Shown: in pieces, positions 1 to 10,563 of the stretch | How the letters are laid out: each line of letters begins with the position of its first letter | How positions within the stretch are numbered: position 1 is the first letter of the stretch | Source of the DNA: Monarcha castaneiventris obscurior | Lineage: Eukaryota; Chordata; Aves; Passeriformes; Monarchidae | Reading direction: 5' to 3' | DNA: 64,000 nucleotides | NCBI GenBank assembly: GCA_026261815.1 | Contig: JAMPIT010000493.1 | Coordinates: 9,441,501 to 9,505,500 of the forward strand | Translations under genes and position numbers: made by a program | Notes under the pieces: model-generated | What the model was told of the DNA's origin: nothing | What the model saw: the letters and a program-made list of their open reading frames with translations, nothing else | Database searches by the model: none

Positions 1-190
1 CCCAGTGCCCCCCTCACGGGTTATGGGATCACCCCAGTGCCCCACTCATGGGTTATGGTTATAGGATCACCCCAGTGTCCCCCTCATGGGTTATGGGATC
101 ACCCCAGTGCCCCTCTCACGGGTTATGGGATCACCCCAGTGCCCCCCTCATGGGTTATGGGATCACCCCAGTGCCCCCCTCACGGGTTAT
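1..190. repeat. 32-bp minisatellite, cut by the window edge
   Basis: Six tandem units begin at 1, 33, 71, 103, 135 and 167. Each starts CCCAGTG, runs through a C-rich stretch and ends GGGATCAC. The second unit is 38 bp because of a 6-bp internal insertion, and the last is partial. A CpG in the middle of the unit (CACGGG) alternates with TpG (CATGGG) between units. The array probably continues to the left of the window. Confidence 0.95.
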
Positions 191-1610
191 AAAACCCCAT
201 GTCAGCCAGCAGTAAAAGGGATTTACAGCAGATTGTAGGTCAGAAGGGTTAGGGCACGCTGGAAATATTGAAAACAGGAGTAAATTTAGCAGAAATGAAT
301 GTGCTGGATATTGAGTGGGTGCCAGAGCCTGGATGGGATCGCAGCCATTGTTTTCTGTGGGTCTGAGCCAAGGGAAGCTGCACAGGGGTCCCAGATCGGT
401 GGATTTGTGAGGGATTGATTAAAAAAAAATTAGCAGTCAAAGCTGTTAAAAAGAAGAAAGAATCTGGATATCATTGCTCTGCTAAAAATTATAATTAATC
501 CCAGCCTGGATCTCGAAGGGAGAGAGAAATCTTTCAGCAGGTAAATGTATTCACCTCAGAGAATTCCTGGAGAGCTTTTCACGTTTTGTTTTCAGCTCAG
601 AAAAATCCAAATCTTTCTCTCCCTTCTACAAGCTCGGGCTGCGCTTTGCACTGGAAGTTCACCCTGCAAAATCAGCAATTTCTTTCATTCCCTGCAAAGC
701 CCAAGTGCCCAGCAGAGCCAGGGTCCAGCCCTGAAATGTTTCTGTGATACGGAGATTGCTCAATGCCGAGGGCCTGATAAGGAACCAAAGGCATTTGTCT
801 TGCTCTTTTCTGTCACCCGGCTCCCCTCCCGCGCCACTTCGGATGGAACAGATGAAAAAAGAAACAAAAACACAGCCAAAAAGATAAAGCAGAACCTTCA
901 CTAATGTGACATCTTGTGTATTTGCTGAATTCCTGGCTGTCAGCAGGAGAAGAAGAAAAGCCTGGGAGGCCCAGAAAGCTCAGAGCCCCAAATACCTGCG
1001 GGCGGAGGAGAGAACGAGCCCTGGTGCCTCACAAAAACTTTCTGCTTCCTTCTCTTTCAGTTCTGCTGCGAAATCTTTGGATTTCAGGTTTTTTAGAGTG
1101 AAATATTTCCATGTTTTTCCTAAGGAGGGGTCTCATGCTGCATTTCCTCCCCTCGCCCACCCCATTTCTCAGTGGGGACAGCCTGGAGCTGCTGCTGGGA
1201 GCTTTTCTCTCTGCTGTGTCCATCCTTCTCCTGCTCTCCTTGTTTTCCATTCCCACCTTCCTGTCCTTCACTGCACTGCCCTTCCTCTCCCTCTTTCCTG
1301 GTTTTGTTGGATGATTTTCATCCCTCCTGTCTTCCAGAGAGGCAGAACTTTCACACTGCTGCTGCTGCTGGTGGCTCACACCCCCCGGAAAACACAGGGA
1401 AATCAGGAAAATAAGGCTTTGGATGGTGTTTAGGAGCATTTAATTAACACTTGGTGCAGGAAAATAAAACCTTGGATGGAATTTAGGAGATTTAAATTAC
1501 TCTTGGTGCTCTAAAGTCTCTCAAGCTTCGGTGTTTTGTGGGCACAGCATGCAGGGCACGAGTGAGGCTTTTCCCCCAGCCACAGGAAAGGGATGAAATC
1601 CTTCAAAAAT
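191..1610. other. Non-coding stretch, nothing assignable
   Basis: Unique-looking sequence. Open frames of up to about 175 codons occur, but they overlap on both strands, look random in composition and have no recognisable domain. A short CTG run lies near 1355-1367. I see no gene or repeat family here. Confidence 0.5.
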
Positions 1611-1702
1611 TACAGAAAATCTTGAGTTGGAAGAGGCCTCCCAAGGATTGTTGAGTGCAACCCCTGCCTTGCACAGGACACCCCAACAATCCCACACCGT
1701 GG
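1611..1702 (-). mobile_element. LINE (CR1-type) 3'-end fragment
   Basis: The plus strand reads like the reverse complement of an avian LINE 3' end: a GAGTTGGAAGAGGCC stretch, then a 'gagtgcaacccctgcc' segment and 'acaggacaccccaacaatcc'. This is the layout of degraded CR1-related tails in birds. The copy is short, 5'-truncated and has no coding sequence. Family assignment rests on recall of the consensus. Confidence 0.6.
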
Positions 1703-1705
1703 AAC

Positions 1706-1740
1706 TGGCTAAACCATGGCTAAACCATGGCTAAACCATG
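1706..1740. repeat. 11-bp tandem repeat, three copies
   Basis: CTAAACCATGG is repeated at 1709, 1720 and 1731 (last copy lacks the final G). It directly follows the LINE fragment. Confidence 0.9.
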
Positions 1741-2394
1741 ACAGTCTGGGAGCATCTTTATTATTTTGCTGTTACAAACGGGATTAATCCCTGCAGGTCA
1801 GAGCATTCTCACCCCAGTTTAGGTGCAGGGCAGGAGCTTCTCCCTTTGGCCACGCAATTTTCAATGATGGAAATCCGAATCCAGCCTGGATTTTAGGGTT
1901 CATTTTTCTGCAAATGTTCGCTCCCCTCTTGTGACAAAACACAGGAGGATTGTGCTTACGTTGGAGGAGGAGAAATTTTTACTGGGAAGAAAGTGTTAGC
2001 AGCAGGATGTGAGCCAAGGATGGGAAAAGGGTGGAAATATCAGCCCCCAGCTTTGGCAAAAAGCTCCTGTCCCCTCCCAGCTGTCAGCTGGAGGGTGGCA
2101 GTGGGTGGGAGGTGGTGCTGCTTCCCCAGCTCGGGAGCTCAGACAATGCAAACTGCGCTTTTCTTTTCCTCCTCGCTGCTTTTAGCAGAGGCCTCCGAGT
2201 GGCTTCGCATCCTTTAAATAACCCAGAGTGGCAGAACTTCTGCTCAGCCAGAGCAGGGCAGGAAATCAGAGCCTTTCTGGGGACGTGTGGCACCATCAGC
2301 ACCCCCTCGTGAGGCTGATAAGGAAGAGATAAGAGGTGGAGAGGTGTTGGGCTGTGCGTGGGGAGGGGGAAGGCTTTGAACGATCCAGATGAGG
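1741..2394. other. Non-coding stretch, nothing assignable
   Basis: Moderate-GC unique sequence with no recognisable gene, RNA or repeat. Open frames are short and overlap on both strands. Confidence 0.5.
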
Positions 2395-2590
2395 TTTAAG
2401 GAGGAGGTTTTTCCACGAGGGCGGTGAGCACTGGCACAGGCTGCCCAGGGAAGCTGTGGATGTCCCATCCCTGGGAATATTCACTTAGGCTGGACGTGGC
2501 TCTGGTCTGACCCAGCTGAGGCTGTCCCTGCTCACAGCAGCCTTGGATTAAGTGGTGTTTGTAGAGTCTCTTCCAACACAAACCATTCCC
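2395..2590 (+). mobile_element. CR1 LINE 3' end
   Basis: Contains the CR1 3' region in sense orientation: a 'ggtttttccacgag' start, 'cacaggctgcccagggaagctgtgg', 'tgtcccatccctgg', and the terminal 'tcttccaacacaaaccattcc'. It is severely 5'-truncated, as most CR1 copies are, with no reverse transcriptase sequence. It runs straight into the 8-bp terminal repeat. Confidence 0.85.
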
Positions 2591-2678
2591 TGGTTCCCTG
2601 ATTCCATGATTCCCTTATTCCCTTATTCCCTGATTCCTTGATTCCATAATTCCATGACTCCATAATTCCCCGATTGCA
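2586..2678 (+). repeat. Expanded CR1 8-bp tail repeat
   Basis: About eleven to twelve tandem units of the form TTCCNNNA (TTCCCTGG, TTCCCTGA, TTCCATGA, TTCCCTTA, TTCCATAA and so on) start at 2586 in 8-bp register. CR1 elements normally end in only a few copies of an 8-bp motif, so this tail has expanded. It ends where the next element begins at 2679. Confidence 0.85.
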
Positions 2679-4007
2679 TGATGAGAGTCTAAGTAACACA
2701 CCACCAAAATGGTGAATAATCACAAGATTCAGACTTACACAGCATTTTATAACTTTCTAATCCAATAGGCACTTAAAACAAAACTTTGTTTTGACCTAAT
2801 GACCCATCAGCTGTAATTCCTCTCCACTGCAATGCAGAGGTCTCTCAGCCAATGACCTGTCATGTCACAGACCCCCATGTACTTCTATTCCAATATCTAA
2901 ATCCTTAACTTGAACTATAAAATCATATTATTATACCTAAAACCCTCCACCATAACACCCAGCACACACTTCTACTTATAACTATAGAAACATAGGTTTG
3001 TATTTCTCTTGCTTAAGGACTATAAATCTCTGTTCATTATGCCAGACCAAGTTTCTCCCAGGGTTGTAAATCAAATCCACCACCAATTACCGAGGTTCTC
3101 TCTTCTCGGCCTCCTACATGTGAGGTTTGAAAAGTTTAATAAAGGACAAGAAGGGACAGAGATAATAAAGCAAAAATCACAGCGCTGGGTGCTTTGGTGC
3201 TCAGCCAAGAGCACCCCTGCAATCCTGGGGACTCCCTTTACATACACATCGACTTATTACATATTTGATGCCTTCTGCAGCCACCCAGAAACAGAGACCA
3301 GACAGGAGGAAGGGAATAAAGGTCGGGGTTTATTTGAAGGCCTTCAAGGCACACCCTGGGGGAGCCAGAGGCTGCCTCCAAAAATGGACCCCAAGATGGA
3401 GCCCAGGTCACGAGTTCTTCACACCTTTAGAGGTTTGGTTCATTTGCATACCACAGTTAATTCTCCAATTAAAGCCCCAGTTTAATGATGGAATTCCCCT
3501 CAGCTTGCTGCCCCCTTAGAGGCTTTGGGTTACACATTTTGGGCCTAGCAGAGCCTGGCTGTCCTTGAAGGCAAAGCCTGGAGAGGCTTTGTTGTGTCTG
3601 CCCAGCACGAGAGAGCAGGAATTCCAGGCTACAAGGAACTGCAGAGTTACACTCTGAGCAGTACAGAAATTGAAAAATATAAAAGTTAAAACCTAAGGCA
3701 TCATATTCATAAACAATTCTACATATTCAACACCTTTCCAGGAACAGTTCTCCTCTTCCCAAAATCAGTGATCTGTGGAGATAAGTCTCTTGGCGATGAA
3801 TATTATCTTATTTGCTGGTCCAAGCAAATAGTTCATAAGCAGAGCTATTTCTAAGTTTTTGGTTGAATAAAAAAAGATTTAAAAACCCCATCTTTACAAC
3901 CAAGCTACCTTAAATAGCATCTATTTTGTAATAAAGCTAATATATATATCTATATATAACATTTATTTGTGACAAAGCCACTGCTTTGAACATGACTCAT
4001 TTGAACA
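2679..4007 (-). mobile_element. Probable ERV/LTR remnant hosting a nested LTR
   Basis: Minus-strand features suggest an old LTR-type element: a TTATAAAA box near 2744-2752, a reverse CCAAT-type motif just upstream of it, several AATAAA-like signals and a TG start at 2679. Possible 6-bp target duplications with one mismatch flank it (ATTGCA 2673-2678, TTTGCA 4008-4013). No gag, pol or env reading frame is visible. The younger LTR at 3266-3703 sits inside. The outer limits and even the number of elements are uncertain; this could be two adjoining degraded LTR fragments. Confidence 0.4.
3266..3703 (-). mobile_element. Solo LTR, main family, copy 1
   Basis: A 438-bp LTR with terminal inverted repeats TGATGCCTT / AAGGCATCA and a perfect 4-bp target duplication TATT (3262-3265 and 3704-3707). 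Read on the minus strand it carries an octamer motif ATGCAAAT, a position corresponding to the TATA box, and an AATAAA signal (plus-strand TTTATT 3329-3334). In this copy the TATA box is mutated: other copies read CTATAAAG and this one reads CTCTAAAG. No internal retroviral sequence remains, so it is a solo LTR left by LTR-LTR recombination. A 4-bp duplication fits class I (gamma-like) ERVs. Confidence 0.9.
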
Positions 4008-4395
4008 TTTGCAGAAAGCCAATATCACCCAATATTTATCCCAATGCCATAAACCTGGGCTGCCTCCATGGAGAACCTTGCAGGTGTCTGTGTCAGGTGC
4101 TGCCCAAAAGGACTTTGAGTCTTTTTCCAGGAAGCTGCAGAACCCATTATTTACAAAGGGCTTTTATGGATTTCATGGAGCCCAGGAGGGAGAGGGGGAG
4201 CAGGAGGCTCCTAATCCCTGCTCCAACCCCCCCTGCCTTCCCGGGATGTCAGGGCAGCCTTTGGAACAGCTCCTTCCTGGAGCTTTGCAGCTGTGAAAAG
4301 CAGCAAACACCAGAGCAGAGTAAACACAGGAAGCTGGCTCCAAACTGAGACAACAACAACAACAATCCCTCCCCCAGGGGCCAAAATAAGGATGG

Positions 4396-4397
<2 letters not shown>
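4008..4397. other. Non-coding stretch
   Basis: Unique sequence with no supported gene. A short CAA run (about five copies) lies at 4350-4365, just before the TTA tract. Confidence 0.5.
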
Positions 4398-4458
<61 letters not shown>

Positions 4459-4518
4459 TGTTATTATTGTTATTATTATAATTATTATTATATTGTTATT
4501 ATTGTTATTATTATATTT
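4398..4518. repeat. TTA/ATT trinucleotide microsatellite
   Basis: A near-perfect TTA run occupies 4398-4451, then breaks up with TATA and TTG interruptions to about 4518. The plus strand reads as poly-leucine in one frame, which is an artefact. Confidence 0.95.
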
Positions 4519-4755
4519 TTATTTTAATTTTAATTATTACATTTTAATTTTAATTTTAATTTTAACTCTAATTTTAATTTTGATTTTAATTTTGATTTTA
4601 ATTGTGATTTTAATTTTAGTGTTAACTTTAATTTTAATTTTAATTCTAATTTTCATTTTAATTTAAATTGTAATTGTCATTTTAATTTTGATTTTAATTT
4701 TAATTTTAATTTTGATTTTAATTCTAATTTTAATTTTAATTTTAATTTTAATTTT
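4519..4755. repeat. TTTTAA hexanucleotide tract
   Basis: About 237 bp of imperfect TTTTAA repeats with scattered TTTTGA and TTCTAA variants. The minus strand reads as alternating Lys-Ile because of the 6-bp period. This is a simple repeat, not coding. It directly follows the TTA tract, so the two form one compound AT-rich array. Confidence 0.95.
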
Positions 4756-5399
4756 ATTAATAATATGAACAATATCAATATTACATGATTTATTTATTTT
4801 CAAAATCCTCCCAACTTGAACGGGGTCAGGTTCGAGCTCACACACACAAAGAGGAACACAAAGCCTGGCTCAGTGCTCACAGCCTTTCTAAATCATTTTT
4901 AGAGCAGCCAGGGCTATAGAAAAGCACGGAACAATGGAGCAGAGCTCCATTTTTGTTTGTTCCGAGCCCCAGCAGCTCCTGCCCTGGCTGGGTGCTGGAG
5001 GAGCTGGGATCCCTGAGATTTCCCCTTTGTCTATTCAAGGTAAGCTGCAACAATAACTTCCTGCTCCTTGTGCTGGGAAAATTCCCTCTGTTTGTGGGGA
5101 TCAAAATAGTTCCCATCGTGCTGCAGCCTCCAAAACATCCCTGGGCACGGAGAGAGACTCCCAAACTTCAGGGGACAGCTCAGGAATCCCATTTCAAGTG
5201 ACCCCAAGCTGTGTCCATGCAGCAATTTTGAGTCCTAAGAGCTTAAAAGCCACAGGGCAGATTGTGCAGGATGTTGGGTGAGTAAAGAGGGAAATCAAGG
5301 AAAGAGCAAGTGAGGAAAACCTCCAGAAGGAGCTTTGTTATCACTGGGTTGCTGCTACAGATCCACCTTTGGAAATTGGGTCAAGAGCAGCCCTAAGGA
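4756..5399. other. Non-coding stretch, nothing assignable
   Basis: Unique sequence between the AT-rich tract and a CR1 fragment. No gene or repeat recognised. Confidence 0.5.
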
Positions 5400-5632
5400 G
5401 AGAGATTTGGGGTGTTGGTTGATAAAAAGGTCAGCATGACCCAGAAACCACCCTGGGGTGTCCTGAGCTGCAGGAAATTGTGGCTGCCCCATCCCTGGAA
5501 GTGTCCAAGGCCAGGCTGGATGGGGCTTGGAGCAGCCTGGGATAGTGGAAGGTGTCCCTGCCATGGCAGGGGGTGGAATTGGATGAGCTTTAGGGTCCCT
5601 TGCATCCCACACTGTTCTATGATCCTCTGAAA
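5400..5632 (+). mobile_element. CR1 LINE 3' fragment with internal deletion
   Basis: Starts in what looks like the end of CR1 ORF2 ('gatttggggtgttggttga' then 'cagcatgacccag'). It then jumps near 5450-5480 to the 3' region: 'ctgccccatccctggaagtgt', 'ggagcagcctggga', 'tgccatggcaggg' and a terminal 'ttctatgatcc'. The join implies deletion of the intervening CR1 segment. Confidence 0.8.
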
Positions 5633-8188
5633 AAAACGTCAGGCAAAAAAAGAGTGTAGTACCACAATAAAACAGCTCTGAGATTCATTTCTGGCCAGTT
5701 TTTCACTTCAGAAAATTCCCGAGTTTTATTTCAATATTATTAAAACAAAATCTCTCCATTAAAAAATACTGAAGCCCAAATGAAGCATCGCTTGGGTGTG
5801 AAAGGAGATTTTTCACCTCGCTTGAACGCTCTGCTTCTGTTCCAGAACAAACAGTCTTTGCTCTGTGCTTCTAGAAACTGGAACAGACCCTTCACAAGGT
5901 GAAAAGCTTTTTCCTCATCCTTTCCTTTCCCCCAGACCCACCAGGCTGATGAAAACCCTGAGATATTTGTCCACCACTTCTAAGAACGCCCGTTGGGATT
6001 TTCAGGAGCACCTAAGGATCTGTCTGCACCCTAAAGCATTTAACCAGCCTTAAATATAGCCCCAGCAATGTCAGGAGGCTTTCTGTAAGCCAGCGTGCTT
6101 CTTGACCCGGGATATCTGCAGCTAATCCAGCAGGGAGAGAGCTGAGGGCTCCTAATCTCAGACAGTGGGGCTGGACATGAGAAAATAATGTCAATTTCGA
6201 GCCCACCCCAAAATATTCCCTCGCCTACGGCTTTGTGTGGGGAAATGAATTTTTATGGGACAGTTAAAATCAGGCTGTTGCTGACATCTGGTTTATGAGG
6301 GCTGTGCTGATATCCCAATAAATGCACCCCTCACTTTCCAGGTGTGATGTGCTCCTCTCACCTGGACAGCTGCTAACAAAGAAAATGATGTGCCCCAGAG
6401 GGCAGCTGAGCAGGAATATTTGCTGCTAAATGCATCCAGGCAGAGATATCAGCCAGGAGAGGGGCCAGATTAGCTCAGCCACAATTATCTTCTCCCCCAA
6501 GAATCATTTTCCACCTGCTTCCTTAACCCCTGATTTTTTTATCACCCATTCACGTCGGGCTCACGTATTTAAAGCCATTAACGAAAAGCTTTTGTCCTCC
6601 TTCAACCCCTATTTTAGGAGCCTCTATTTCCCCTCTCCTGGGTCATCCTTAAGAGCATCACCAGACACGGAAGGCTCTGCTAAGCCCTTGAGCAGACAGG
6701 GCTGAGGGTGGCACTGGAGGGGGCACCTCAAGGTGAGCCGAGAGCTGCAGGGGACACACGAGGGCTGTGACATGGCCACGAGCCACCCCCTGACGTGGCA
6801 CCAGCCTGGCTCTCACACCCCCCCTCTCCCTGCCAGCTTCACCCCCAGCTTTTGCTGCATCAATTTCACACGCTGAGAGAAAAAAACCTTTTTTTTTTTT
6901 GTTGTTTTCTCCTTTGGAGATTTCTTTGGATTTTTCGTTGTTTTTCATGAGAACTCAGCTGCTCTGAGGGAATTGCAGCCTCAACGTTGCTTGGCGTGGA
7001 GTGGAGACAGCTCCTGCACTGCGTAAGAGCCTCCACCTAATCCCTGATCTTGTCAATATGTATTTACCCTTAATAACTCGGATCTGGGTCAGCACTCGGG
7101 CTCCCATTTCTTTCAGGGTGTCCTAAGCTGGGGTTCTATTTCTGTCCAGGCTCAATGCTTGGTATTCCCCCTAAGACCTGGGCACTCTCCAGCTTCTGTC
7201 TCCCCGAATAAAAGCAGCTCTAAACAAAGCCTCTTTCCAGCCAGCCTCTGTGTTGTGGGCACAATTGGAGATTTCCCACCCTTAAAACTATGCCAGAGGT
7301 ATTTTCACAGCTCCTGCCCCCGTTGTCATCGCTCCAAAACATCTCAAGTCATTTTCCTTTAGGAGAACAAGGGATGGAAATAAAAATAAAAAAAAAAAAA
7401 CCAAAAACCCACACATCCACACAAACCCCAGCCCTATAATGCCTCTGCCAACAGGTGAGGTCTAAAAATTTCATTAGGAAAAAAAGGAAAGGGGAAGCAG
7501 GAACAGCTGCACGCGTGTTTGGAGGAAATCAGAGGGGCACTTTCCATCTGGCATGTGCTCCACCAGGCAAAAGAGCTTTTCTAGGACTTGGAACTCAAAG
7601 ACAACTCGTATTTTGGGGAGCAGGCTATTCCTGGACAGCTCCTTTTAGGCAGCACAGCAACAGCCACTGTTCAAAATACCCCATTCTCCCAGCCCAGAGT
7701 TCACACTGTGGCTAAAAAAAGGGGAAAAAAGTCCATGGCCAAGTGGAAAAATGGACACGACCAAGGTGAGGATGCCTTGGGTTTGTTTCAGCCAGAAATG
7801 CTGGATTTGATCCTTTTTCCTCTGGGTTTTGGGGTTTTCCCCACTGATTTAAGGCCTGAGCTGAAGGAAGCAACCTCTGCTTTCGACCTTTTCGAGCTGC
7901 ACAAGGAACCTCCAGAGCTGAGCCATCGATGAGATGAATCCTTCCCTTCACCTCAATTGCCCCCAAATTTGCACCTCTGGTGCCTGAGCTCAGACAGAAC
8001 CTGCCCTAAATAACAAATAGGGTTTGATTCCTTCCATTTTTAGCTTTGCCCAGGAATCCTTTTTCCTCTGCCACGAAACTTTGTCAGACTTTGCCAAAGC
8101 AGCTCGTGTGCAATAACATCAATTTAAGCTTCAGAAGAGGGCGGTGTCTGTGAGTGGAGAGGGCAGAGAGCAAAGCAGGGACTCAGCA
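5633..8188. other. Non-coding stretch, nothing assignable
   Basis: About 2.5 kb without a recognisable gene or repeat family. Contains a T-run near 6890-6900 and an A-rich run near 7380-7400. Open frames are short and show no domain. It could be intronic or intergenic; the sequence does not say which. Confidence 0.5.
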
Positions 8189-8586
8189 ACAGCCCTGGGA
8201 GTTGAGGAAATCACCTGAAATACAGAATAATCCACAGGTCCTGCGTCCTACAGAAAGCTGCAGCCACCTCCCATTTTGTGCTCGCCCTCTTTAGAGTTTT
8301 AAGGAGAAATTCCATGCTAGAAGTTTTTATCAAACGATATTTTCCTAGAACCTGTTCCCCAAAAGAGAATGTGGCCTTGTCTGACAAAACCTGGGGGGCC
8401 ACAGCAGCCTGGGAGCTGTGGAAATCACCTGAAATATGGAATAATCCCTAAAGTATTCCTTCGACCTTCCTTCTGCACCCCACACGAAGCTGCGGCCACC
8501 ACAGCCTGGGAGCCTGCCCTCTTTAGAGCTTTGAGGAGAAATTCCACCCGGGAAGGTTTTATCAAACAGCATTTTCCTAAAATCTG
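8189..8586. repeat. Diverged tandem duplication, two copies
   Basis: Copy X (8189-8354) and copy Y (8399-8586) share the blocks 'gaaatcacctgaaata', 'gaataatcc', 'gccctctttagag', 'gaggagaaattcca' / 'aaggagaaattcca' and 'tttatcaaac..attttcct'. Copy Y has extra sequence including a second 'cacagcctgggagc'. The copies are clearly diverged, so the duplication is old. Y ends exactly where the next dispersed repeat begins. Confidence 0.85.
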
Positions 8587-9091
8587 AACAAGAGAAGGTG
8601 AAAATGAGTAGTGGTTTAGTATTTTACAAGGTAAAAAAGTAGATTTTAGGGTTTTTAATATGAGGACGAAGGGTTTAAGATGGAGGATTTTGGGCGTTGC
8701 CCTGTTCTTCTTCTTCTCCTTCTCCTCCACCTTCTCTGGTGGTGGTGGCACAAAATGATTGGTAGAATGAAAAAGAGGCAGAAATTCCGTGTCTAGAACA
8801 GGTGCAAATGAATTGGTACAGAATAGTAACTAATAAATGCGTTGTGAAGAATGGTTGGATGATGGAAAGGGCACAGAAAGGCCGGGACAGCCCAGGGCTG
8901 GGCAGTGCCCGCTCGGACTCGGCTGCATCAGATGTGCGGCCGGAGCTGAGAGCTGGCAGAGAGAAGGAGAAATCAACAACCTGAAACAACTTCTGCAGCC
9001 GTTTCTCATCTGCTGGGGCTCGAGGTAAAGCGTCCCAGAGGTGAAGATAAGATCCTGGATTTGTGCAGAGTTCCCAACTCCCACAGACACC
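8587..9091 (+). mobile_element. Unclassified dispersed repeat, copy A (probable ERV-derived)
   Basis: About 505 bp that is nearly identical, in inverted orientation, to 42512-43024. Shared landmarks are 'gtagtggtttagtatttt', 'gatggaggattttgggc', a CTT/CTC-rich stretch, 'ggtggtggtggcacaaaat', 'tctagaacaggtgcaaatg', AATAAA (8832-8837) and a GC-rich 3' third. Homology starts and stops at the same points in both copies, which suggests these are real element ends. No coding domain or clear target duplication is seen. An LTR or non-autonomous ERV piece is my best guess. Confidence 0.6.
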
Positions 9092-10330
9092 TGCATGGGA
9101 AAGACAGAACTCTCCCAAACTACTGCAGAGAGCTGAAGAAATTCTCTGCTGAGGCTTTTTCAGTGTCCATAATTATTTGCTGGGAGCAGATTCCAGGGAA
9201 AGCCTTCCTGGCTCTCCCCGTGGGTGCTCCCCACAGCCAGGGCTGGCTCTGGGCTCACCATTCACCGTGCTTGGGAACCAACAGGATTTGTTCACCTCGA
9301 GCAAGGCTTTCCTACAATAACACCCAAACAATCAGCAATGGCATGGAGCCCCCATGAATCACTTTTCACACTGTTTTTGCATCCTCTCTGTGTGTTTGTC
9401 TTTCTTCCCAAGGCTATTCCCAAGCTATTGCATTCCCCTGGAGCCCTATTAGAGCCCATTCTTTGTATTTACTAACAGGAAGCATCACAGCTCCGTCCTC
9501 ACCAGCTTCACTCTCAGGGCCTCTTAATTATTCGAATATTTATTTTTTTTTTAAGCTTATTTGGCAAAAATCCCCGTTCCTCTATTCTTCCTGCCTAGCA
9601 GGTTATTTCTTTCTTCCTCAAGGTGCAATCCGGTTTCCTTTTGTTGTTAAACTGCCTAATCCTGATACTTTCCTGGATATTGTGGGAAAGAGCCCTACTT
9701 GACAACCAACTTTTCATTTCCATCCTGATTAGCAAGCACATAATAACTGGAAGCATAATTTACAGTTTGATTTAAGCCACCTCATTCACATTTGGAAGGA
9801 AATCTAGGATGACTAAAGCTTGAGAGAAAAGGCAGGATAAGCAGCATTAAGGAGCTGTCAGGGATGGGAATTGCATTAAACGTTCCTGTTTTATTGTCAC
9901 AGACTTGTGGCCTCCTGCACGAGCACCAGATGATGGCAGAGAGCTCTTTAATGTGAATATATGAAGCTCAGAAAGTAAGGTGGAAGGGCAAGCAGGGTGA
10001 CAGGAATCCTGTATCTCCAGCCCACCAATATATTCCTGCATTAATTTCTTGGCACTGTTCCCCTGCTCACAGCTCTTCTCTCTCTGAGGCTTTATCCTCA
10101 TGTTTTAAACTTGTCTTTGTGCTTTAAATTCTTCTTTTTGGCAATTAAAAAACAACCCAAACAAACCCCAAACTGAACACAGAAAAACCCCAATGCTATA
10201 AAGAGCTGGATCTATCAAAATTCCTAAAACTTGCTCCTGTGCCCTGCCTGCTCAGAGCCTTCACTCTCCAGGGCAGCTCGAGGAGTTTGGCACCTTCAGG
10301 ACAGAACCTGTGCCACCACCTCATGGGCAA
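9092..10330. other. Non-coding stretch, nothing assignable
   Basis: Unique, fairly AT-rich sequence. No gene, RNA or repeat recognised. Confidence 0.5.
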
Positions 10331-10505
10331 GAAAAGGGATTTAGGGTGTCCCCATGTTTTGATGTGACCTTGGCCACATCCCTTGGAGGAGGAGCTCAGG
10401 GAATTCGTGTGGAGTTTGTGGAGCTTTTTATTTTGATCTGAATCATGGAATGGGTTGGGTTGGAAAATCATCCAGTTCCACAACTGCCACTGTCCCAGGC
10501 TGCAA
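10331..10505 (-). repeat. Left arm of a 175-bp inverted repeat (includes a CR1 tail)
   Basis: Reverse-complement match to 12575-12761. The part at about 10441-10505 is a CR1 3' end on the minus strand (plus strand 'tcatggaatgggttgggttgg'). Homology continues past the CR1 terminus through 'gatcaaaat', 'ctccacaaac', 'cacacgaattccctgagct' and 'catggggaca' to 'aaatcccttttc'. The shared block is therefore larger than CR1 itself. Confidence 0.85.
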
Positions 10506-10563
10506 GAAAGTCCCTTTTCTTTCCCCTGTTCCAGCCCGGGTGTGGATATGCAGCCTCACGATG

